From: Abelmoschus esculentus
Taxonomy: Eukaryota > Streptophyta > Magnoliopsida > Malvales > Malvaceae
Direction of reading: 5' to 3'
Length of the DNA stretch: 64,000 bases
Assembly (NCBI GenBank): GCA_035048815.1
Contig: JAUCBN010000034.1
Location: 10,890,737 to 10,954,736 of the forward strand
A program made the translations under genes and the position numbers. Shown here piece by piece: positions 46,244 through 58,533 of the stretch. The notes beneath the pieces are model-generated. The model saw nothing but the letters and a program-made list of their open reading frames with translations. It was not told the origin of the DNA and ran no database searches. Every line of letters begins with the position of its first letter. The stretch's first letter is position 1.

Positions 46244-48664
46244 ATCCCCGAATCCCTCTTTCCCCCAAATATTCTAACCCTATTTCCCTCTACATCCATT
46301 GTTCCCCGTGAAATTGTCGTCCACGATCGCCGCCTCAACCATCGTTCGCCATCGTTACTTCCTCGCCGGTCGGCCAAGATTTTCAATCGTCCATCCATGC
46401 CGTTTGTCCAACAGGTTACACTTCTGCCTAATATCGTTTCTTCATAGCATCATTTTGTCTTCACGCTGATGGTAGTATAAAAATACTTTCTATGAAGCAT
46501 TATTATTATCTTTTATCAGGAACGATGCACCTACTCTTCTGAGATTCCATTGATTGATTTGCATTTGTGTAATGATGGAATTAAATTATGTTAAAGCGCA
46601 AATAATAAAGCATATCTCTATATTTCCAGATACAGCTTTGCAACTTTGTTCTCTCTTTGGTTTTTTCGTTCTCCCATTATTTTAAAACTTAAAAGATTTC
46701 TATTCTGCAGAAATAATCTACCATGCTCAATGGTGAAGAATTGTTATATAGCTGCTTATTACAGTAACATAGAATCATTACACTTAACATTACAAGGACT
46801 TGAAAATAAAAGGTTATATATTAATTAATTTTTTCATTGAGATTGTTAGATTGTTTTAATTTCAAATTAATTTGCAAGTATATATGATCAATTCAGAAAA
46901 CTTATTGGTGAAGATAATGCCATGATAAATTATTAGACTAAAAAGCATGAGTATTTTTAGTTGAAGATGTAATTTATTTAATTTGCTGGGTATGAATTTT
47001 TTAGTAAACTAATATCGGTTTAAAACAAATTAAATAAATTCATACCCCAAATTCAAACATATTTTTACTTGTAGTTGTTGCTTCAGCTATTTGTTGGGAC
47101 TAAAATGATAGCTTTCGGATATCGAAGATCTGTGGTGAATTCGAATTGTTGATCTAATTGGACTAATGTGGTGTTCCTTTCTTCCATGATTAATTTTATT
47201 CATCTTTAGTGTACTTTAATTCGTGTTCATTAGAAAGAAACATTTATTCAAAAATATTTTTGATATTTTTGTCTTATGTAGCTTGAGAATACAGTAAGGT
47301 TATTGTTGGAGCTTGAACCTGAGTCAGATCCAGTGTTGCATTATTGGAATATACAGGTTAGTGAATTACGAACTCTTTAATAGTTTGTCAACATGCGCTA
47401 TAATTTTGTCTTTGTGACTAATGAAAATGTTCTTGTAAACATGAATATTTGAAAATGTTACTTCGACTATTCACTTTTGAAGAAAAAAAAGATTAAAGGA
47501 GAGTATGATTCCCCAAAATATATGAAAAATCTAAAATTTTTAAAAGCATATGATAGACTAAAAGAGAACAAACTGCGAAAGCAACAAATTTAATCATAGA
47601 AAATGGCTATAACCAATGACATTTGTTGCTATTAGGTAATTAATCTCTTATTTTATTCTTTATTTGTTAGGATTAGGTTTATGATTTAACATTTAAATGT
47701 ATATTACAGAAACTTGTCAAGGATAAGTGTTGGGTATCGAAATGTATATTAAGTTTATGATTTAATATGAGTTGTGTCGGAATACAACTTTGATTTTTTC
47801 ATATACAACTACATAAAAGTTACTTTCACGATAAATTTTGTTCATCACGTGATTTAGAACTTTCAGTAACCACCTTCGATTAAAAAATCTAAACAACTTT
47901 CAAAAATATGTAAATTGCACTATGCAAAGATGGAAGTGAAAAAGATTATAAGAATAATATTATACTTTAACAAATAAAATAAAAACCAATTTAATTTTAA
48001 ATTTGCATAAATATAATTTAACATGAAATTCATCAAATATTAAGTTTATATGCATTAAATTTTATAAAAATATTAATAATTTTAAAATATCATTATATTC
48101 ATCAAATATTAAGGTTATTAATCGTCGACTGTGATTTTTCAACTTTGATAATTATATTCCATGATAAGTATAAGAACTAGGTCATCAGTTTAACTACTGA
48201 AAATAAAAAAGAGAGAATGAGAACCTAAAATATTAAATATTTTTAATTTAAAATTGAAAAGTATTATAATTAAATCTTTAAAGTTTAAACAATTTTAAAA
48301 CCGAGATATCAATTTTGATAATTCTAAACTATTTTTTACGCATATGATATTTAAACAATCGTTAAGGAAATGTTCATTAAAAATTTAAAAAGTGTTTTTG
48401 ATCGCGTCTCATCAAGTTTATCGTGGTTATTGCGGGAGTTATGATCGTGGATTTTTTAAAATTCGTATAATTTATTACGGGAGTTTTTGAAATAACAGTA
48501 TAATAACAGAAATAATGAACTGTTATCGCCATTATCGACCGTTATCCATTAAATAACAATCGTTATCAACTATTATCGTTATGAATTACCGTTATTTTTA
48601 TTAATAACGGTTTTAGACGATAATGACTTAAATAATATTATTTTTAATAACAAATATAATTACT
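46244..48664. other. Non-repeat-like DNA right of the CACTA end, with one exon fragment
   Basis: Apart from the SEC5-like exon at 47282-47356, nothing codes convincingly. Bases 46250-46420 are pyrimidine-rich and balanced in composition, like a 5' UTR or first exon (possible donor CAACAG/GTTACA near 46412), but no family is recognised. Bases 48370-48640 are rich in GTTATCG/TAACGGT words resembling arms of a decayed MITE. Confidence 0.4.
47282..47356 (+). pseudogene. SEC5: Single exon resembling exocyst subunit SEC5
   Basis: SEC5 is a subunit of the exocyst, which tethers secretory vesicles at the plasma membrane. This 75-bp, 25-codon exon is flanked by TTATGTAG acceptor and ACAG/GTTAGT donor sequences and reads LENTVRLLLELEPESDPV followed by LHYWNIQ. 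I recall plant SEC5 having almost this segment but with WHYLNIQ at the end, so two residues appear changed. No neighbouring SEC5 exons are visible within 1 kb either side, and intron-like sequence runs on both sides. It is most likely a captured or displaced gene fragment rather than a gene. The match is from memory. Confidence 0.65.
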
Positions 48665-49112
48665 TGTTGGATTAAAATTCAATAATAGTGGGCACATATG
48701 TATAATGTATATTGCTATTATAAAGTTTAACACGTAATTAAGTGACTAATTATGTTACACGTGTTATAGGTTTTAAATTTTCATGGAATTAAAAGTGTAG
48801 ATACCATAAGGTGTATTTATAATTTGATGAGGGGCAGAATTATAAATACTTAATAGTTGGTTATTAAATCAACTATATAAATGGGTTATGGTCCCAAGAA
48901 TTAGGTTAACTTAAATATCTTTTTTCCCCGTCTGAGAGTTGTGTGGCAAGAGATAACCTAACTTCTTGAAAGATTAAACCTTCTGGAAAAACTCTATCGA
49001 GATTAATTCAGGTACGCTTCCGCATTCAGTTTATTTATTTTATCGTTCTTGATGATTTGACATGTATAGATCTTGGGTTTATATTCATATCGAATATATT
49101 TTAATTCTAACA
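48665..49112 (+). repeat. 5' LTR of copia copy C
   Basis: 448-bp LTR, TGTTGGATT..TTCTAACA. It preserves the uninterrupted sequence (ATTAAAAGTGTAGATACC near 48787) that is split by the solo LTR in the 3' copy. Confidence 0.92.
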
Positions 49113-49127
49113 AGTGACATCAAAGCC
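49113..49127 (+). other. Primer-binding site of copia copy C
   Basis: AGTGACATCAAAGCC just inside the 5' LTR resembles the usual GTGGTATCAGAGCC complementary to initiator tRNA-Met, with G-to-A changes. Confidence 0.65.
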
Positions 49128-50289
49128 AGAATTATGTCGAATCATTGAGATCGTAAGTTTTTGAGTTTTAATTAATTATTATCGATCCGAAATTAAATAT
49201 AATTCGATGAATTATTTGTTTCGATTGTTTCCGATTAATTGATTTTGGGTAAGCGGAAATCAATTTATTTTTTTATGTCAAAACCAATTAATTAATTATT
49301 TTTGTTTAATTTTTTTTTTTGGTTTGGTTTTAAGGAATTTCAATCGCGGATTTAATTTAAAGTTTTAACCCTATATATTTCATGATTGTTATAAATGAAT
49401 TTAAGGTTCTTTACGGTGAGAATAATATTACAAAAAAAAAGGGTTCACATTTAAATTGTTTGATTGAAAATAAATATATCCATATATATTTTTTATTATA
49501 GCAGGTTTGTTAACATATATATTTTAGGATTCAATTTATAATGAATTGAATTTCTTCGCACGTCAAGAATTTGGAATATATATTTATTACTATACATATT
49601 TTATTTAAAATATATATTTAATTCTTTTGGATCAAAATTTTAGTTTTGATCATTGGGTATTAAGTTAAACCTTTATAAATAAATATATATTAAATTCGGT
49701 TAGATCAAACTTTTAGTTTTGATCGTTAGTAATAAAGAAAACAAAATTTTATTTGGGCTTTGTCGTGATAAATTTATCATGATTCAAAAAATTTATAATC
49801 AGGTTAGCTATTGAAGCTTTATATTTAGTTTATGTCTATTAAGCTATAATTGAATAATGTTTTGGTATGTTATTTTTTAAAGTTTACTACTACTTTAAGT
49901 AGTTAATTAATTGATATTTTCAGTATTTTTTTTTGATCATATGTTATTATGTATTATAGAATATATATTTGGTATTGATATATTCAATTCGGTTTGATCA
50001 AAATTTTATTTTTGATTATTAAATTATTATGATTATATTAAAGTTTCAAGTAATCATTATATGAATTACTTATTTGTATGATGCTTTTGTTTTTTATTTT
50101 TAGTTAAAGATTAAATATTTTGATCGACTTTAGTTATGGTAAATACATATTTAAGGATTTTTTTTGGATAATAGTCAAAGATTTCGATTCTTTAAATTCT
50201 GGTAGCCCCATTTAGATAACCTTATTTTAGGTTATTTCGGAATCTTAAGTGTTATCAGAAAACTTGGCTTTGACTGTTATAAATATTAA

Positions 50290-51130
50290 GTTTGAATATT
50301 GGTATATTTATGTTATATATTTTAAGATAAATTAATTGAAGCATTAAGTCACCAAAGTGATCTTTATTGTGAAAATTATTCTATTTTAAAATATAAAAGA
50401 TTTTGTGCATGTAATTTAGTTTATGCTAATATTAATCGGCCCAAAGAAAGGTTAATAATTAATAATGTTACATGTGCATCTGTGATAATAAACATGTGAT
50501 AATTATTCAGTTTTATATGTGAACAATAAATCGGTCCAAAGGAAGATTTACGTTTAACATATTCTTATTATCAATGTTTGATTACTACACTAAGATATCA
50601 CTTACAAGTTAATATTTTGTCTAAAGATTAAATATTAATGGAGTGCCCGATATCTTGAGATGAGGTTACCCTTATTCAAATTTATTATTATTTTGGTTAT
50701 CTTTTACTTTTAATGAAAGATAAAATTAAGAAAAATATTTTGAAACAATTAAATTCATATTTTGGCTTCGGATATCTAATATTTTAATAGATTAATTGAA
50801 GCATAATGTCACCAAAGTGACCGCTTTTGTTTAGATTAATTTATTTAAAATATTAAGATAATTACGGGTCTTTGTAATTCATGCGTTTATTAATTGGCCC
50901 AAAGGAAAATTAATATTTGGCTGAATTACAACGACAACTGTGGTGATAAATGTGTGACAATTATATGGTGTTTTATGTGAATAATACGTTAGTCCAAAGA
51001 TTAATCTATTGTTTGACGTAATTTATTGTCAATGTTTGATTGCTACAACAAGAGTACCGTTTACAGTTAATATTACTGTCCAAAGACTTGATATTAATGT
51101 TGTGCTTGGTATCTTGAGGGGAACTAACCA
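50290..51130 (+). repeat. Diverged tandem duplication in the leader of copia copy C
   Basis: Two ~400-bp blocks (about 50330-50680 and 50790-51130) share an ordered series of words: ATTAATTGAAGCAT, GTCACCAAAGTGA, GGCCCAAAG, GTCCAAAG, ATTGTCAATGTTTGATT or similar, and TATCTTGAG. They lie between the primer site and the gag remnant and do not code. Confidence 0.75.
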
Positions 51131-51472
51131 TTATTTTGAATTTATTGTTTACTTATGAATATTTATGTGAGCTTGTTTATTTAATTATTTTTGTTCTATA
51201 TTTAAGTAATTTATCTTTGTTATAATATCTGTTGAATATATTCTACACTCATGTTTAGTGAAATTAATTTCAAGGAATAGAAAAGACACTTATATATAGT
51301 ATTTGGTGGTATGAACATAGAACTTGCACCTCTCACAGCGGTAAGCATTCATAGATAGGATTTTGAGAGGTAAGTTTGTTCAAGTTGCATAAGTCTAATT
51401 ATCATAAAGTATAATTTTTTAGAAACTTTTAGGAGCACAAATCTAAAAAAAATATTCATACTAAGGGTTTTC

Positions 51473-53540
51473 TTGATAAAATTGATAAAAAAAATACTAT
51501 TTTTTAAGATTAATATGACATCACTTTTGGTTTACTTGATGTCTATGAAGTACAAGGATCAAGAAAATATGATGGAGTATATTATATTGCTTCAAAACTT
51601 AAGGCACATAAGATCAAACTTCATAACGATTGTTTGTTCTTATAATTTTAGTATAGTTTCCTATACAGTTTAACTAATTCAAGATTAGTTACAATTATTA
51701 AAGTAGAAATAAACTTTAAATGAGATTTTTCTCATTGTGTTAAAGAGGAAGAAAAGTTGAAGCATTATAATTGTAAAAATACTCATTCAGTTAGTGCTCA
51801 TTTAGTTAGTGTCTCTAAGAATAAGGGCAATAAAAAATATATATTAGAATGAAGTTGCTAAGGGTCCTACTCAAAAAGAATAACAATAAGTTATAAAGTG
51901 TTGATTCTTTTGTATAAGCTAGGATACATTTAAAGAAATTAAACTTCAAAAGTAAGCAACTACCTAGGTTATTTTGAGTGATCAATGGGCTGTAAAGTTT
52001 ATGATCCCACAATTAAGATTATTTTAATGAGAGGTTTATAATTATTTTTTAGGATGTTGAGTTTGGAGGGAGAATAAGGTTAGATACATTGTTGTTAAGG
52101 AGGAATTGGATATTAATTTAATTCCTACTATCACTTTTGACGATGTTTAGGTTTTCACACTTATCATTAATCAAAAGTGAATCAAGTACATCAGCAAAGC
52201 AATGTTGAACAACTCTCATTCAAGATAAGGTAATTATTTTTTTAGAAGAACAAACTCAACAACCTCAAAAGTGTCTTTAAAGATATCCATGAGAGGAAAG
52301 AGAAATACTATTAAGGATTATTACTTAGTATTTCATCAAGAAAAAAGTATAATAAAAGAATAATAGAAAATAACTTGATCAGTTATTTTTATCAAACCAT
52401 AAAAGTTTTAACTCTCAAAAGTAGACAGATGTCATTAAAAAAAAGAGAGTATAATTTTATACAAGGCAATAAAGTTTAAAAACTTGTCTCATTACATTAA
52501 GGTACAAACCAATTGGTTATAAATTAATATTTAAAACCAAGAGGTATGTAAATGATAATGTGGACAAGTGTAAGGCATGTCTTGTATCTAAAGGATATAC
52601 TCTAAAAAAAACATTGATTTGTGGAGAATTTCTCTTAAGTTTTACTGAAAGGCTCTTTCAAAATAATCTGGACACTTGTTGCTTTTAATCTTGAGCTACA
52701 TAAGATGGATGTTAAGCTTGTGTTTTTCAATGACAACATTGAATAAATTAATTATATGGTACAACCATTGATTTATGTCTAATGATATAAAATTAATGAT
52801 ATGTAAATTAAAGAAATCCATGCATGAGCTTAAGTTTAACTCTCATTAATAAAATTATAAATTTTATATTGGTTATCTCATTCGGTTTTGAGATAAATTT
52901 GGTTGAAAATTGTATGCAATACAAGTTCAGTGGGAGTAAACCAAGTGACATTCATATTACTAAAGAAGATAAAAAAATTTCAGTGCCATAAAAGTAACCT
53001 TGAAATTTATAAAATACAAAAGATTTCATATACATAAGCTATTGAGAATCTAATTTATGCTTAAGTATGTATGCATTTGGATATTGCGTACATTATTAGA
53101 ATGTTAGACATATATTTAAGTAAATCTAATATGAATCGTTGGATAACAACCAATATAATTATGAAATGTCTTTAGAGAACAAAAATTACATGCTCACATA
53201 TCGAAGTTTTGGTAAGTTAGAGATCATCAAGTTTACAGACTTCGATTCTACTAGAATATTAATGCAAAAGACTTTATCACATGAGCTGCTAATTATAGAT
53301 TGACTAGAAAGACCATTTCAGTTATTTTGTGACAATAAATATGCATCATTTATTCTATAAACAATAGGAACACTTTAAAAAAAATTAGTTCCTAGCAATT
53401 AAAGAAAATTCAGAGTGTTTGTGTGTCTATAGACCATGTTTGTACAAACTTCATAATTGCGCGCTTATTGAAAAACTATTGCCCTAGGTCTTTCATGAGC
53501 ACACTGCTCATGTGGTGTAATATTATTTAAGTATATTCAG
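51473..53540 (+). pseudogene. Decayed copia gag-pol remnant of copy C
   Basis: A gag (UBN2-type) remnant lies at about 51500-51770 (MEYIILLQNL, then SYNF and EEEKLKHYNC). RT pieces lie at about 52500-52745 (RYKPIGYKLIFKTKRY; KCKACLVSKGYT; FNLELHKMDVKL). An RNase H-like segment is near 53130-53290. All are separated by stops and frameshifts. The integrase region between gag and RT is not confidently recognisable. Domain order and spacing support Ty1-copia. Confidence 0.75.
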
Positions 53541-54430
53541 TTTTAGTGGGAGTTTGTTATTTTGATAAATGCTCATTCGTTTTAGACACAATTTCGGTTA
53601 CTTTAGTTTAAAGTCAATTTCTGCAGAAATTAAGTTATTTTGGCTTATGCACACTCTAAATTCAGTAAAGTTTGATCTCACTAAAGTTTAGGAGGACCAG
53701 TTGGAAATAAGTATGTTCGGTTCACATTTACATGTAATTTCCATGCTACGCATCCATGATTGATCTATGCCATTTGATTATGTTTTTATACGTGGTCATT
53801 GATGGGTTCAGTCATGATTGATATGATGAAGACCGCTTTGATCCTATATGGATATAATTGATGGAAGAGATTTTTATAGAATACCTATTATATGATAGCA
53901 AATTTTAAGCTCATAAGGTTATACATTTGTCAGGAAACATATGTTGCCTAAGTGGGAGATTGTTGGATTAAAATTCAATAATAGTGGGCACATATGTATA
54001 ATGTATATTGCTATTATAAAGTTTAACACGTAATTAAGTGACCAATTATGTTACACGTGTTATAGGTATTAAACTTTCATGGAATTAAAAGTGTGTGACA
54101 CCCTCGCCCCGGGTTAGGAGGCGAGAGTGTCGACCAGACTTGTAAACTCGTAAATTAAACCAATCTTGTATTTCATTCTAGAACGTTTCGATTAATTGTA
54201 AGTTAAATCAAGATAATTATATGTAAAGCCTATCAATTTTGAAGCCAATTTAAAACTTTTTTCACACTTATACAATTAACCAATTCGATTCTCAAATTCC
54301 ATTCATTTATCAATTTTAATTTCAATAGAGCTTGATCTAAACCTCTAACCAAATTTTATTCGTTTAATCATCATTAATATTATCTTATTGATCAAGCAAA
54401 TTTTCATTTCTCAAGCTGAACCAAAATAAC

Positions 54431-54868
54431 TAGGGGTATCGATACCTACCATAGGGAGGTATCGGAATAGGGGTATCAAACCCCAGTTCGATACAGGTCA
54501 ACTATGTTGACTCGTTGACCAAGGCTGATAAGCCTAGTTCGATACAGGTATCGATGTAATTTCGTTACTAGAAGTCCTAGTATCGAACCGGGTATCGATG
54601 CTGGTCTTCCTCGTTGACTAAGGTTGAGTAGCCTGGTTCGATACTGGTATCGATGCAATTTTGTTACTGGAAGTTCCAGTATCGAACCAGGTATCGATGC
54701 TGGTCTACTTCAAGGACTCAATGGCTTAAGGCTATAGTGGCCTGGCTCGATACTGGTATCGAACCAGGAAGCCCTTAATGAAGCTTGGCATCGAATCAAG
54801 CATCGATGCCATTTCGCTACTGCCAAGGGTGGTATCGATACCCATGTAAGTGGTATCGATACCCCTGC
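54431..54868. repeat. GGTATCGATACC cluster with a ~105-bp tandem duplication
   Basis: Many TATCGAT-containing palindromes. A unit of about 105 bp holding TTCGATAC(A/T)GGTATCGATG and GTATCGAACC(G/A)GGTATCGATG is repeated (about 54530-54605 and 54630-54705). Full GGTATCGATACC palindromes occur near 54431, 54831 and 54851. Confidence 0.8.
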
Positions 54869-55102
54869 TCCTATTGGCAGATTTCTATCTTTTAAACACT
54901 TAGACACTAGCCAAAGGATCCTCTATATGTTCTCGAACAACAATTAGATATTAGGGGACATTCCTAGCATATTTGACATCAATGGCAGACCTCTTAAGTC
55001 TAGGTTCATTAATCGAATCATGATCTGACTCAACACATAAGCCATTCTTTATTTAGTTACATGTTGTATATGCAAAGATAGCTAACATACATGCCCAATC
55101 CA

Positions 55103-55122
55103 TATCTATCTATCTATCTATC
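55103..55122. repeat. (ATCT)n microsatellite
   Basis: Five ATCT tetranucleotide units inside the nested solo LTR. Confidence 0.9.
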
Positions 55123-56055
55123 AAGACCAATATGCATTCTATGGACCTAGTCCTTAGATACCAATGCTAGCATAAATATGACTTCCATAACAAGTAGCCT
55201 AAACCCCATTTGACCATGAGACTTATAGGCTAAATGCACAAAACAAGGATCCATGCAAGTTTAGACCATAAGCTCAATCTAACATGTTCATCATGCCTTA
55301 TGGCTTACAAACCAAGTTAATTAACAAAGCCATATATATATATACAAACCATGGGACAAGCCCTCAAATGCATAGGCTAAACAAAACATGCTCACTAATG
55401 CCACCATAAACTAGGAGTTAACCAAAATACAAAATACCATACTTTAGCTTGCTTGATGTCCTTGCTTGCAAACGAACTCAATCCCAGTTTAGCTTCTTAA
55501 CTCGAGAACCTGTTGTTTTGGGAAGGAGGAAACAAACGAGTGGTAAGTACGTGCTAGGTACTTAGTGAGGCAGTCTTAGTCTAACCATATTAGACATAAA
55601 ACATATAACAATTATCATGCTTAATTCAAACATTATATGAAGTTCCTGGCAATAAAGATGGCATACTTCAATTAAGCAATTAAATCAATTCATGGCATTA
55701 ACTCAATCAATATATAAGGTTATCATGCTTCTCATGCCAATCACAAGTCTAGTATACTATTCAATTTCATATTCTATATGCCAAACATTAACTAACATGT
55801 ATTCGATGCATGTTGCTCATTAATCAATTTTCATTTCTCAAGCTTTCATTTCACCATTCATGTCATGGACTACATATAGTCGTATGTTCATTCCCAATAT
55901 CAATAACCATGTTACATTCAAGTGCTACTCATAGCATCAATTATATTTCAATATTCCATATCAATACATGATCAAGAATTCATGCTTCTCAAGCCAATAC
56001 ATGTACATATAGTTCACATTTAAACCATTAGTCTTTCAATTAAGTTCGTGTGATG

Positions 56056-56260
56056 CCTTGGTATAGTTAGACAAGGTAAGCGAGTCAACAAGAGTGTCAC
56101 GAAGACACTAACAAGAGTACCACAAAGGCACTAACAAGAGTACCACAAAGGTACTAACAAGAGATACCCATGGTATCTAACAATTGGTGACTAACCACCA
56201 AATCACGATACCCACAGTACCAAACAAGAGTACCGAAGTACTAAACAAGAGTGTCGTAAC
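56056..56260. repeat. Array of short hairpins with AACAAGAG spacers
   Basis: Consecutive small inverted repeats separated by a conserved TAACAAGAG: CCTTG/CAAGG, GTGTC/GACAC, GTACC/GGCAC (one mismatch), GTACC/GGTAC, AGATACC/GGTATCT, TTGGTG/CACCAA, AGTAC/GTACT, AGTGT/ACACT. Stem sequences differ while pairing is kept. Neighbouring arms can also pair across the spacer, so the true register is uncertain. Confidence 0.8.
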
Positions 56261-57258
56261 ACTAAACAATGAGCTCAGACTCTAGGCATGCCGTACTACC
56301 TATGACCAACTATCTACCAAGGCTCAATAACATTTCATTACCCGTTTTGATCATTCAATTCATATTTACCAAATTCATGTCATTAAGTGTAAGTGTCCAA
56401 GGCATGTTTATCAAGCAATACATTTATAACATATCACAAGTAACATGCATATCATGTTATCAAACAATTAATCATATCAGCAATAGCATGCTCCATGCAT
56501 GATTTGCATACCTTGCATCCATAGCCGCGTGCCATACTTACCTCGACATTTCCGAGCTATGCATATGTATTAATCTAATGCTAACAATCTAGCAAGCAAA
56601 CAAGTTATCACACATATCCTTTAGCATTTAGTCCTCCTCCCATTGAAAATTCTCTCCTCCCTTCCTTTGAAGTTCACGTGAAATGAGGAAGATGAGAACA
56701 AATTGGGGCTGATTCTGTTTGCTCTTTAATGAGCATAAAAAGACTATTTTGCCCCTCACTTTTGAAACAATTTCATGTCCAAGGGCAAATGGGGAAAGTT
56801 GAAAATTTAGCATGCAATCTACTCATTTTCTATTTAATTCAATTTGGTCCCTTTTCATCTAACACAATTGACATGTAATTCGACTTAACTTATAATTTAT
56901 TCGATTTATTTTACTAACCCGATTTTAGGGTGTCACAAAGTGTAGATACCATAAGGTGTATCTATAATTTGATGAGGGGCAGAGTTATAAATACTTAATA
57001 GTTGGTTATTAAATCAACTATATAAAGGGGTTTTGGTCCCCAAGAATTAGGTTAACTTACGTATCTCTTTTCCCCGTCTGAGAGTTGTGTGGCAAGAGAT
57101 AACCTAACTTCTTGGAAGATCAAACCCTCTGGAAAAACTCTATCAAGATTAATTCAGGTACGCTTCCGCATTCAGTTTATTTATTTTATCGTTCTTGATG
57201 ATTTGACATGTATAGATCTTGAGTTTATATTTGTATCGAATATATTTTAATTCTAAAA

Positions 57259-58171
57259 TTACTAACTGAGTGTAGAGTATTTTTTATTTTTTGATGACAT
57301 TAAAATTAGACTACGATCACTCTTCTAAACTAAAACATCAAACCTAAAGCACACTAAAAATCATCTTTGACCATCGTTTCATCATCATCTACGATTGTTG
57401 TTTATTTTACTAGTCAATAATATTAAATATTTATTTCGATATTATAACTCAATATATATGATTAACATTTTTTTTATTGAAAAGTTATTATTTTCAATGT
57501 ATTTCATCGGATTAATGATTAATATTTTTAGTAAAAATATTATATTAAAAGGATTATTATCATATAATCATAAAACTATTTCATAATCGAGAGTTTTGTT
57601 TAAAGAAATAATTTAAGATTTAGAGCTTAAGTTATAAGATTTGTGATTAATTTTGATATTTTAGGTTTTATGGTTAAAATTCTTAAGTTTTAGATTTTAA
57701 ATTTAAAAATAGACGTACTGGTGTAATTTTTTATATCGACGGAGTAGAAATTGTTTGTCCTCTTATTGTTCCTCTTTTGGTGTTTTTATTTTAAAATAGT
57801 GGGTTTAGGGGTTAAGGGTTGTGGTTAGGATTTAGAGAATTATAGGTAGAGCATATTTTTTACGATTTAAGACATGAAAATTAGGGTTAAGATTTAAAAT
57901 TTAATTTTTAAATATTTTTAGGATGAGACATAAAAAACATAATTAGATAATAATTTTTTTATTTTTATCGAGGATGTATCAAATAATAACTCATATTATA
58001 TCGATGATTTATTCATATTTTGAATGTGATTAAGTAAAATGTTATACATACCATCTATAAAATGATTCCTTGAGCTAGTGTTATAAATTAAATTGAACCA
58101 ATTCAGTTATAAAAGTATTAAAATATCCTTAATTTCAAGAACATAATTAATTATGCAATCGATTTTTAAAG
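57259..58171. other. Gene-free AT-rich DNA
   Basis: Begins with the right target duplication TTACT of copia copy C. Contains scattered GGGTTTAGG-type words (57800-57900). No gene or element boundary seen. Confidence 0.5.
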
Positions 58172-58533
58172 ACATCATTATTTACCATAATATTGTGGTT
58201 TATTGTAGCGTTCAGAAGGCCTCATGCATACAACCCGTCTTTAAACAGTGATTCAAATAGAAAATAACATTTCAGCAAAGGCCTCATACATACAACCCGA
58301 CTTTGAATAGTGATTTAAAAAAAAAATTGCCAAAGGTTGTATGCATGAGGCCTTTGCCGAAATATTATTTTTTATTCAAATCACTGTTCAAATCACTATT
58401 CAAAGTCGGGTTGTATGCATGAGGTCTTTGCCGAAATATTATTTTTTATTCGAATCACTGTTCAAAAACAGGTTGTATGCATGAGGTCTTCTAAACGTTA
58501 CAGTAAACCACAATATTGTGAAAAATAATAATG
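58172..58533. mobile_element. Fold-back MITE with internal tandem units (362 bp)
   Basis: Outer arms CATAATATTGTGGTTTATTG and, inverted, CAGTAAACCACAATATTGTG pair over about 45 bp. Inside, units containing GGTTGTATGCATGAGG(C/T)CTT followed by TGCCGAAATATTATTTTTTATTC occur twice or more on one strand and, diverged, on the other (CCTCATGCATACAACCC). The whole can form a long near-perfect hairpin, a potential siRNA source. Noncoding. Confidence 0.8.

Larger units (their letters stand above)
54094..56937 (-). mobile_element. Solo LTR (2844 bp) nested in the copia 3' LTR
   Basis: Ends TGTGACACC..GGTGTCACA with a perfect 5-bp duplication AAGTG (54089-54093 and 56938-56942). The empty site is preserved in the partner LTR near 48790. 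No internal retroviral region, so a solo LTR. Clustered GGTATCGATACC palindromes (54431-54868) and a hairpin array (56056-56260) match the layout of the solo LTR at 43468-45711 read in the opposite direction, so this one is assigned to the minus strand. Confidence 0.88.
48665..57258 (+). mobile_element. Ty1-copia LTR retrotransposon, copy C, with nested solo LTR
   Basis: Starts TGTTGGATTAAAATTC. The 5' LTR is 48665-49112 (448 bp), and the 3' LTR starts at 53961 but is split by a 2.8-kb insertion and ends at 57258. A perfect 5-bp duplication TTACT flanks the element (48660-48664 and 57259-57263). A tRNA-Met-like primer site (GTGACATCAAAGCC, close to GTGGTATCAGAGCC) follows the 5' LTR, and AGTGGGAGAT precedes the 3' LTR. 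Coding sequence is heavily degraded. Removing the nested insertion leaves about 5.7 kb, normal for copia. Confidence 0.9.
53961..57258 (+). repeat. 3' LTR of copia copy C, interrupted
   Basis: The left part is 53961-54093 and the right part is 56943-57258, separated by the solo LTR and its target duplication. The terminal CA of the 5' copy reads AA here. Joining the parts at one AAGTG gives the same order as 48665-49112. Confidence 0.9.
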
